64,000 bases of DNA from Ziziphus jujuba (lineage: Eukaryota > Streptophyta > Magnoliopsida > Rosales > Rhamnaceae). Location: assembly GCF_031755915.1 (NCBI RefSeq), contig NC_083380.1, forward strand, positions 15,271,001 to 15,335,000, read 5' to 3'. The translations under genes and the position numbers were made by a program. Positions 12,480 to 22,246 of the stretch are shown one piece after another (position 1 is the stretch's first letter; the number at the start of each line of letters is the position of its first letter). The notes under the pieces are model-generated. The model had not been told where the DNA came from. It saw only the letters and a program-made list of their open reading frames with translations, and made no database searches.

Positions 12480-14424
12480 TTCTTTTTGCTATCAAAAGTG
12501 ATTACACCATTTCTGCATACAAATAGAGATTGAAAGTGGAATCCATCTCTGATTTGGCCTGTTTGAATTCCATTTACAGTGGCTATGTAGTTTTCAAGGT
12601 AAGAAGAAATCGGTGGAGAGTGTCTAGAGTGAGGGAGAAGGGAAAATTAAAACTCACGGCAAGAGAAAGAAGAAGAACACACAAAAGCCAAAATAATAAT
12701 AATAATAACAATAATAAAACGAGAAATAAAAGTCATGTGTATTGCAACATTTATGGTTTTAGTGGTCATGTGCAAAACCATGTGTCATTTAAATGATGTG
12801 GCATCGACAATAACCATTCCATCACATAAAGATGAGAAAGAATGGCTCATATTTACCGAGCACAAACAAGCCTATATAAAACCAAGCAAAGGATCTAGGT
12901 CTGTATTGTACCTCAACAAAAATTAATTTTAACAAAGAAAAATAATAAAATTTTTCTTTTTATGATCATGCATATAATTTTGTAAAGTAAATAAATTATT
13001 CAAAAGACAAAATAATTTATTATTATTATTATTAATGTAATTTTATTAAAATACACACACACACACATATATATATATAACATTATTCATAATATTAAAT
13101 AGATTTTTTTATTATTATTCAGGAAAATAATTATATCATTAAAAGTTATATAATATCAAAAGAATCAAGAAAAAGTTCAATAATAAAAAAATATATATTA
13201 GAATTCTTTTTTCTAGATATTGAAAGAATTTCATTATAATTAGCAAAATAAAAAATTTAATATTAAAAACAATTATTTTTTCAATTAAAAAAATTAATTA
13301 TACTTGTTTTTGAAATGTTAACAGCTTTGCTATAGAAGAAAAATAAAAATTAAATTTCCTATTTCTTTTAAGATGGTTCAAATGATAGTAAAAAAATAAA
13401 ATAAAAAAGACAAAAAGACAAGAGCTATAATGATGAAAAGACAAACAAAAGAAATAGGAAAGAAAAAATTGCAGTGTATAATACATTCCAAACCCATAGC
13501 CCCAAAAATATATATATAATTAAATAATATGATATACAACTAAAATATATATAATTAAATAATGTGATGAATAATGTATTAATATTTAATTTATTTATTT
13601 TTTAATTTTATCTATTTATTTAAAGATCAATTATTCATATTTAGATTATATAAATTTGTTAATCAATAATATATTAATATGTTTCATTTGGTAAATATTT
13701 TTTTATAATATTTTGATACTTGTAGCACTAATGGTCTTTTAAAACCTACTGAACAAACCCTAATTTATTTTTAAATTTCATCATTTGAAACAATCCAATA
13801 CCTAATAAAGAAAAATTCAATATTAAAAATCATTAAATCAATTTGATATGATCATATTTTATATAACATAGAGTCAAGTTGATCGATATGATGATAGTTT
13901 ATCATCAGAACTTTTTTTTTAACCATTAAATTATTTTAAAATCTAAGATTTTAAAAATTCATTTATAGTTTAATGGATCCCTTTAAAGCTCATTCTCTCC
14001 AAATAAGATATTGGCATGTTAGTAAATCTATAATAGGTCATTTAGTGATTTTTAATGCTTACTTATTAAAGAGATTTAAGGGCTTATAAAAGAAGACTTG
14101 ATACTTTTAGTATCAAGTTAACGGGACATGAGTTTGATTATATATATATATATATATATCAATTTTGTTCCAATATGCAAACAGCAAAACTGATATGTAG
14201 ATATATATATTTATACTCATATTGCTTGGACCTAACTAAAACTATCAAATCTTCTATCATATAAATAGCATTATTAAAATTTATATATATGCAGATATCG
14301 ATAAGTGTTTATATAAAGATAACAATTTTTGAAGAAACCGTCATTTATAATTGAAATATTGACAATAATTTTCATAATTTGCATCCATAAATTAAAAAAA
14401 ATGCCAATATTTGTACCATAGAAA

Positions 14425-14466
<42 letters not shown>

Positions 14467-14480
14467 GCTATAAAATGCAT
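12480..14480. other. AT-rich spacer
   Basis: Contains a short (AAT)n run near 12692-12716, (CA)n/(TA)n at 13053-13079, (TA)n at about 14139-14159, and a perfect (TA)n tract at 14430-14461. No gene is supported. A plus-strand frame at 12530-12796 shows no domain. Confidence 0.6.
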
Positions 14481-14491
14481 ACATACATTTA

Positions 14492-14727
14492 GTATTGTAG
14501 TCAGTCAATTATCTGTAACCCTATCAGTTATAATGGATTATATAATCTAAATACATATAATTCAAAAGCAAATTTACATAATCCGATTATATTGTCTAGA
14601 TATAAAAAGGTATTATAGTCAGTCAATTATTTATAACCCTATCAGCTATAATGAGTTATATAATACGATTACATAAAATCCAAAAGTGAATTTATATAAT
14701 TTGGTTACATTGTCTAAATATACATGG
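14492..14727. repeat. Tandem duplication, 118-bp period
   Basis: Two adjacent copies share TAGTCAGTCAATTAT, AACCCTATCAG, TATAATG-GTTATATAAT and ACATTGTCTA-ATATA. The first copy starts near 14492 and the second near 14610. Confidence 0.85.
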
Positions 14728-14761
14728 ATATCATAAATGTGCATGCATTTAATAACAAAAC

Positions 14762-14803
<42 letters not shown>

Positions 14804-15187
14804 ATATAAACTTCTACTTAACATCTAAAGTTTACCAAAATTGATGTTATTTTAGGCTGACCGATTCGGTTTTGTTGTTGGCGTGATGTGACTAGTAATT
14901 GAAAAAAAAAAAAAAATCACAAGATTTTATTAGAAATGTGAGCTTGCAAAATTGCTTCCTAATCATCACCTTTTAGTTTAAACACTATGTCAAATTGTTT
15001 AAGAAAAGTACATGTTACATTGCAGAAATTACTCTATACAATTTCATAATTTTTAAATTATCATAATATTTTTGTTAAATTTTTCGTATGATAATCCATA
15101 AAAGAACGAAAACACCAAAACCAATCCAATAAAAACACAGACCACATCCGCAGATATGCTAGCTGTGAGTCTTTGAACCTATAGAGA

Positions 15188-15682
15188 GTGAACAATAATT
15201 CTCTTTCGGGTATTGCTCAGAATGGAATTTGGGGTTTGCCTTATATTGCAGATATTGATCTTTCTACAAATCGGTTTGAAGGTCCAGGGGCTTTAAATGT
15301 TGGAAACACAAAGTCTTTAGCGCAATTGGTTCTAGCTAACAGTGGATGTTCAAGTGCATTGCCTGATGAGATCTCTAAAGCCTCTTTATTGGATTCATTT
15401 AAGTTGATTTTGAATCAGTGTTCTAAGAAAATCCCAGAACATATTAAAAAATTGAAGAAATTAAGCTCTCATTATTTGGATAATTTTTTTTATTTCATAA
15501 TAGACTGGTTAAGCTATTTCGTTTTGTTATATAAACCTTGCACGCAATTAAATTTTCTAGGAAAATTCCTTCAACTGGTTAACCGGTCGAATTCCATAAT
15601 TGCTTTCAGCTCAAGCTTCATTGGAAATTTAGGACTTTGCAGCCAGAATATGAAAAGTATACGTCTTTTTCTTCATTTCTGA
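15188..15682 (+). pseudogene. LRR receptor kinase fragment (HAIKU2/RLK7-like, LRR-XI), decayed
   Basis: The translation shows recognisable LRR units of the HAIKU2/RLK7 type: NNNSLSG, then GIWGLPYIADIDLSTNRFEG, KSLAQLVLANSG, LPDEISKASLLDS, and KKIPEHIKKLKKLSS. After YLDN the similarity breaks into unrelated Phe/Tyr-rich sequence. Similarity resumes at FIGNLGLCSQNMKS, which matches the cysteine cap that ends the LRR domain in this family. Several LRRs between these points are missing, consensus leucines are lost, and there is no start codon, signal peptide, transmembrane segment or kinase. It is a non-functional fragment of exon 1 of such a gene. Near-direct repeats at 15015-15036 and 15904-15928 flank it, and copy A of the segmental duplication lacks it. 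Confidence 0.8.
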
Positions 15683-15789
15683 GCTCTGGAAATTGCATTA
15701 TCACAAATTCAATTAGAAGATAAAGGTAAAAATATTTAGAACATAAAGAAGAAAGAAGGGAAAAAAAATAAATAAATATAGGTATTTTA

Positions 15790-15832
<43 letters not shown>
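15790..15832. repeat. (TTA)n microsatellite
   Basis: About 14 perfect TTA units followed by T-rich sequence. Confidence 0.95.
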
Positions 15833-15836
<4 letters not shown>

Positions 15837-17039
15837 ATTTTTTTTTTTTTGCTTAAAAGGTATTTTAGTTATTAAAGGTGTATGAAACTGTACAAAATGA
15901 TTTTTACATTGCAAAAAAAATTACTCTAGCCAACACAGGGGTTTTTTTTTTTTTTTAAAAAAGTCAACAAAGCTTTAAATTAACGATAATACAACACACT
16001 TAATAACATATTATTAGAATAATATAAAAGTAATTTAGAATTAAAATATTTTATTTTTTTAATGGAATTAGAATTAAAATACCACTAGTTGAATTGGGCT
16101 GGTGGGTTACAGAATTGGTAAAGGAGGTCAATACAGCGCTGGTGTGCATCTAGTCAACTTAATAGATAGCGACATTAATTAAATGATAATCATTTATATA
16201 ATTGTATATATGCTTTCCATCTCATTTGAGTTTTAAAAAAAAAAAAAAAATGGTTATCATTCCTAATACTGTAATGTCTTTCGTTCTTCGAAGAAAATTT
16301 TCAATGGGACAGGAAAAAGTTGAGTAAAACAGATCAGAAATAGGTATAGCACCGAATTATGTGAGAAAAAAATAGTTACTTGGTAAGCCTGGCCAAAATA
16401 TATCTTTCCTAAACCTACTACATCCCAAATTATATAATTGTAACATGGATTTATAGTTTATCAAGTTAGTAAATAATTTTTCATATTCGGATGAGAATTT
16501 AAATTCAAATCATTTTTTTTTAAAAAACTTTGATTTTTACTATTAAACTATTTCCATGACAATGAATAATTCCTCTTAAATGAGCTCATAGGCGGATTAT
16601 ATACCCAGAAGTTTGTCTCCTTTTTATGACATTAAATTACAATAAAACTTAAATTTTAATTTTTTAACTTAAATTTTTATGTTTTTATTTTATTTTTTTT
16701 TATTATTATTATTATTTTTTTTTTTTGTAAGCTTAAATTTGAAGAGTTAAGTTAATGAGAAGAGGCAAAAGTACTAAAGAATTTTCACGAAAGTGGTGTC
16801 CGGGAGGTTTTTGGAGTTGGTGTGTACAAAAGCATCTGAATTCAATTGGCAGTGATATAATATATCCAATCGATGCAAGATTCTTATTACCAAAACTTGA
16901 TGTGGTATTCTACACATTAAATGGGCTTTTGGGCCAGAGGTACTGCGGAGTTTTGAAGTAGAAGACACACTATCTATATCTGACTTTATGGACATTTTAA
17001 AAAATAAAAAATTGGTTACATTTTAAGACTTTGTATTTT

Positions 17040-18060
17040 GACTAAGACCAATTCTATTCACCAACATCCACACTAAATTCTTTTATCAAAAGAACATCCA
17101 CACTAAATTCTATTTGGGCAATTCTATTCACAATGCAAAAACTACTAGGCCCGTTACACTAAATTTTATTTTTGCTTATGATACTAATACAAAGTATAAA
17201 TTTTATCCTTGAAAGTATAGTATATAAAAACTAGACGATATAGGTTCGTACAGCATACGTATATCAAAAGTGCATGCATTCTTCCAAGTTTATATAATTT
17301 GAGTATATATTTTTATCATTAAGAATGCAGTATACATAACCTAGACGATATTAGTTCATCATGTATTTATATACCAAAATGCATACATTTCTCCAGTTCA
17401 TACAATTAGGGCTAATATTTTCTTTTGTTCTTAAAAAATTGATATATATAATTTAAACAATATTGATTTATACAGTATATGTAATTTAGACGATATTAAC
17501 TTGAGTGCCTAAGGATATTTTTGACATTTTTTCAATAAGCATCTTTGGAATATATATTAAAAGAGAAAAAAGGTTAAAAAATATAATGTGTCTGGGAAGT
17601 TTTGTAGTGTAAATAGAATTGCTCATTTTATTTTTCTTTCAATACTAACAAAATGTATCAATTTTACCCTTATGAACGTATATATGAATTGAACAATATA
17701 GGTTTATCTAACATATATATATTGGAGTGCTACATTCCTCCGTTTTAGACAATTCAAACTTATGTTTTTATCCATCATTACGAATGCAATATAAGTAACC
17801 AAAACGATATTGATCCTTTTTCTATATGCATATCGGAGTTCATGCATCCTTCCAATGTATATAATACGAACTTATATTTCCATTTGCTGTTAAGAGAGTG
17901 ATATAGACAACCTCAACAATATTGGTGTATTCAGTATACATAATCTACACCATATTTGTTTAAGTACTTAAGGATATTTCTCACCTTCTATAAATGGGTA
18001 TAAATCGGAAATATGTATGCACTCTAGTAAGTTTCATAATGTGAATAGAACTGGCATTTA
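17040..18060. mobile_element. MITE-like block with inverted ends and internal ~110-bp repeats
   Basis: The left side carries CCAATTCTATTCAC (17047) and GCAATTCTATTCACAATGC (17127). Their reverse complements occur near 17590-17625 (GTAAATAGAATTGC) and near 18039-18053 (GTGAATAGAACTGGC). Between them, two blocks of about 450 bp each contain diverged repeats built on CTAGACGATAT (17231, 17341, related at 17486 and 17808) with GTATACATAA and ATGCATACATTCCTCC-like motifs. No transposase is present. It reads as non-autonomous elements that inserted next to, or duplicated within, one another. Confidence 0.55.
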
Positions 18061-18066
18061 ACTAGA

Positions 18067-18362
18067 TTGCATATAGGGCTCTAGAATTCAAAATGTTCCA
18101 CATTAGACCCTCAATTTACAACTTGTTTTAAATTAGTCAAATTTCCAAATTGATTTTCAAATTAACTGATAAAATGTTTTTTTAACTAATCATTTTTTTT
18201 TATATATACTTGTTTGCAAATTACAAAAGCTAGACAATTTTCTTAATTTTTATTTTTGTTAGTCAATTTGGGAATAAATTTTGAAATTGGGCTAATGTTA
18301 AATAAATTGTAAATTAGAGATCCAATGTGAAATATTAAATTTAAGGGTCCAATTTGCAATTT
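18067..18362. mobile_element. MITE-like foldback element with long (~100 bp) inverted repeats
   Basis: The left arm (ACATTAGACCCTCAATTTAC, then AGTCAAATTTCCAAATTG) pairs with the reverse complement of the right arm (CACATTGGATCTCTAATTTAC, then AGCCCAATTTCAAAATTT). The arms run about 100 bp each with scattered mismatches and flank an AT-rich loop. There is no coding capacity. Target duplication is unclear, so superfamily is not assigned. Confidence 0.65.
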
Positions 18363-18619
18363 ACCTATATTATAAGATACCAAAATGGAATTAATTCAAA
18401 AAAATCAAAAAAAAAAAAAAAAAAGAAGGTTGAAAGGATAAAAGTTTGTGTACTTTGTAATCCTTATGACTGATTTAATTGAGTTGATCCCAAATTGCAT
18501 GCATCTATGTTTAGGTTTATAGTTCTGTAGATATTATATCTAAGTAAAAGTTTTTAAAAGCTTTTTTTTTTTTCTTTTAATTATCAAAGTGGAAGGATTC
18601 AGATTTAAAATCAATATTT

Positions 18620-18769
18620 GAATAAAGTATAAATGTGTCATTAGACTGTTTTTGCAAGAGCAAAACTTTTGAAGTTAATTTTCAATTAATGGATTATTCT
18701 CATTATGTATTTTATTTGTATGGCAGAAAGTGTTCCTCATATAAAGCTTTTTGAAAATATATATATGTA

Positions 18770-18800
<31 letters not shown>

Positions 18801-20050
18801 CTAAAACCTAATTTACTATGATCACAATGTATCTGAACCCTTATTTACTATGATCACATGGTGTATACTTACCTTTTAAAAAACTTTTAATTTGTCATGT
18901 TAGTGTCCAAACACCTTTTTACCACTACCTAAATAACAAATTGTTTGTAAACCTTGACCATCCTTCTCATCATCCCAACAATATTTCTCTCTCTTAATTT
19001 AGCTTTTCTTTATCCAAATTAATCCTTAACCATCTCTACCCTTAACCCTAATTATCTCGTGAAAAAAAAACCTATCATAGTTTTTCTTTCATGTACAAAA
19101 GAAACTAATATTTTGTTGTAATTTTTTATCTCTTCCTATTTCGCTCTTCCAATAAAATTATAAGTATATGTAAAAGGATATTACAAAGTTCCACAAGTTT
19201 TCTTAATCATGCAAATTATAAGTACATGCAAATTTGTTTGGTCATTAGATTAGATTCACACCACATTCCCATAGCTTAGCAACTTTCAATCTGCCAAATT
19301 ATCCTTTTTACCTTCAAGCTTAAGTAAGACAACAACTTGCCATGGAAATCTCTAATTTTGCCTACCATAATTGAAAGCAACTTGAAAGGATTTGTGACTA
19401 GTTCTATCAAGGTTCCATAAGAAACTACTATCAAAGTCATCCAAGGATGGTGGAGATAGCTCAAAAGTGATTCCAAATTTATATTTATTACTTTAAATTA
19501 AAACTGAGGAATTAAAGTAAACTGTCAAACCATGCTTAAATAAACAACCAACAGAAATTTAATTCTTTTTAAAATCCACAATAAATAAATAGTCTGATAA
19601 ATATAATCTTTATTTCTACAAATAACTCTACTAGTTCTATTACCATAACGGAGATATATTGTCCGATTTTTCAACTTTAAGTTTCTTTGTCCTTTATTAA
19701 GTAGGCTATTTTAAATGAACCACTACAATAATCCATTTATCATTGTAATTCTTTACTAAGCAAGCCTCAACAATATATTAATTACATATATCTTATTTAG
19801 AGCAATTTTTCTTCCAATAATTCTTTTGTACACACTTGAATTGCTTACTTTTCATCTTCTTCATAATAGTTGGTTCGATAAGTAGATCTACTAATTTCTT
19901 TTTCTTCTTCGTTTTAGTTGCCCTTTAGGTTCAGAAAAACTTTCAGCATGATAAAAACTTTTTGATTGACTAAAGACTTTTTAGCACTCTCAAACTCATG
20001 CATTAGCTCTCTAAGAGTAATCATCAAGTTATTTTCTTATGGTTCATTTT
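18620..20050. other. AT-rich spacer
   Basis: Contains (TA)n at about 18757-18800 and CT-rich stretches. A 66-codon minus-strand frame at 19276-19476 has no recognisable domain. No gene is supported. Confidence 0.5.
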
Positions 20051-20053
20051 GAA

Positions 20054-20290
20054 CTAATTAAAGTTATCAGGTAAAGGTGCCAAGATCATGATGATTTGCA
20101 ACTCTTCTTGCAACTTACCTCCATTACTTTCGCACAACTTATGTGTGACATCATCATAAAATAACGTTTGGTTATACTTTTCATACAAGTGTGCATTAAT
20201 GTCGTACAACTTCTTATCAAACTTCTTAATCTGAGCAATCATTTCATCTAGAGCATTGATCATTTCTGGTCCATACTTTGAATTTGACAT
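20054..20290 (-). other. Unassigned open frame, possibly retroelement gag-like
   Basis: A 78-codon frame is rich in Lys, Asp and Ile and ends LQEELQIIMILAPLPDNFN. That ending is reminiscent of the segment before a ...SLP..F motif in copia-type gag proteins, but similarity is too weak to assert. Upstream minus-strand sequence (20290-20500) is broken by stops. No promoter or splice evidence was seen. Confidence 0.2.
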
Positions 20291-20708
20291 TTGATCCTAC
20301 AAATGATTGACAATGCAGGTTGGAAGATCATAGCAAACTACTTGCATGCTGCATCTTAATTTTTTTAGAAGCATCAATAGCAAGCTTCTAGGGCTTTGAA
20401 GATATTAGAGCAAACTGGAATATTTCATACTAATGGATAAAAGAGATATTGATTTTCCTTTTGCTGTAGTTGTCATCTACAAGTCTTTTATTCATAATTA
20501 TAGCTAGATGGTTATGGGTTAACAACATTTTTGAAAATTTAAAATTGTATATATATTAATATACGTAATCTTCACAACAAACAAATAAATATGTAGATCT
20601 CTTTAATATTTATTATTTATGTTTATTATAATGATAATTTAGTTTTTATTATAAATACTTATGTTAAACAAGACATTTGTAATAAACTAAATTTTGAATA
20701 TGATTTGT

Positions 20709-20987
20709 ATAGTGTCCTTAAAAGTTGGCTATAGAAAATTTACGATAGATTTTAGACTCCTTAAAAACCTATCTTTTTAGATATAATCTTCTCAGTTAAT
20801 ACAAACACATAAAACTTAAAATCAATTTTAGAAAGAAAAAAAATTAAACATAATATATATAGTATTCTATCAAGTCAGCTTCCAAAAATTGTAAGGTGGG
20901 TTTCGGACTTTTTGAAAGCTTACCTCTTTAAATAGCTCATTCTCAAATAACATAAACACACACCACTTAAAATTAATTTTAGAACAA
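20709..20987. repeat. Direct repeat, two ~130-bp copies
   Basis: 20709-20836 and 20859-20987 share a common frame of motifs: ATAGT-TTCT/CTTA at the start, GGACT or AGACTCCTT, then AACATAAACACA and CTTAAAAT-AATTTTAGAA at the end. They lie beside other retroelement-like debris. Confidence 0.6.
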
Positions 20988-21570
20988 TCAATCATCACTC
21001 CAATAATTTATGGGCTTTTAATTACATTAACAAAATCTCTTTGGGAGGATCATTAATATTACTAAAATTGAAATGAATTCATAATTAATCTAATTTCAAA
21101 TTTCTCTTAATATCTAAGTATTGTAGATGTTGAGCCATAAAACTTAATTTAAATTTTAAAATTAATTTAAGTTCAATTAAGTAAAATCTAGTCATATTTA
21201 TCTATTGGGGCATCAAATAACTATTTTATTACTTGGCCCTTAATGGAGCCTCATAGATTTTGAATTATTTAAATTAATTTTAATTTTCACCCATTCAATG
21301 TTTTTATTAAATTAATTTGAAGGTTTTCCATATAATATAATATAAATAAAGCATATATTATTATGCATATGCCAGTAACTATTCTATATGGCATGTCAGC
21401 ATAATCATTTATGTAATGTGATAACCAGTATAGATAGATACGGAGCACTGACAGGCTACCTAGTATTCAATTCCATATCGGTGGATATAGATCAGGAGAT
21501 AATTCAAATGTAATAATAATTATTATTATAATGCCAAGACTTTTTCAGAGCAGTTGGCTTCATGTTTGAA

Positions 21571-21634
21571 AGAAGTATAAAATTAGGCATGTTCAAGCGA
21601 GAGTAATCCTCGGATGGATGACTTCTTGGAAAGA
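21571..21634 (+). other. 5S rRNA-like module in the 5' LTR
   Basis: The order GAAGTATAAAATTAGGCATG, TCAAGCGAGAGTAATCCT, CGGATGGATGACTTCTTGG parallels the 3' half of 5S rRNA, including the internal promoter region. It is degenerate and not a functional 5S gene. Confidence 0.65.
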
Positions 21635-22042
21635 TTTGAATAAAAAAAACTTTATACCGAGTGCAGTGGCTAAATTGGAGACTATATTTACACATCTGGA
21701 AGTCTATTAGTCAAAGGGATGGGATTATGATGACCATACCAAGCATGGTGGTTAAATTGGGGATAATATCGGTAGAGAGTGACAATTGTGCCAGTGGAAG
21801 TAAGGTGTAACAATTGGTATCGAGCCTGTACCGGGCCGAAAGTGTGCCAGCAAGAACGCTGGACCCTAAGAGGATGGATAATGATGACCAACGTGGGCGG
21901 ATGTAGGGCACTAGTAGGCTATTTGATATCTAATCTCACATCATTTAGGTGTAGATCAAGTGATAATTCAAATATAATAATAGTCACTCTTATAACACCG
22001 AGATTTTTTCAAAATTATTAGCTTCATGGTTTGAAAGAACTA

Positions 22043-22160
22043 TGAAATTAAGTGTGTCAGGAAAAAGGAATCCTAGGATGGGTGATTGTTTAAAATAATT
22101 TTGAAGTTAAGTGTGCTTAAGCTAGAACAATCTTAGGATAGATAATCTCTTGGGAAGCTT
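22043..22160 (+). other. Two consecutive 5S rRNA-like modules in the 3' LTR
   Basis: One module at 22043-22090 contains TCCTAGGATGGGTGA. A second at 22102-22160 contains GAAGTTAAGTGTGCTTAAG and CTCTTGGGAAG. The partner LTR has only one clear module, so the module appears duplicated here. Confidence 0.6.
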
Positions 22161-22246
22161 TGAACAAAAAACATCATACTTAGTGTGGTGGCTAAATTAT
22201 AGACAATATCAGTAGAGAGTAAAAATTCCACTATTAGAGATGGGGT

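Larger units (their letters stand above)
14900..18620. repeat. Segmental duplication, copy B
   Basis: This is the direct-orientation partner of 5750-10310, with the same block order. Relative to copy A it carries two extra segments: the LRR pseudogene insert at about 15015-15928, and the inverted-repeat/MITE block at about 17040-18365. Divergence is high and indels are many, so the duplication is old. No intact gene remains in it. Confidence 0.75.

Noticed and set aside
12530..12796. Frame containing CNIYGFSGHV, resembling a zinc knuckle
   Set aside because: The spacing lacks the full C-x2-C-x4-H-x4-C pattern, and it lies on the strand opposite to the copia relic.
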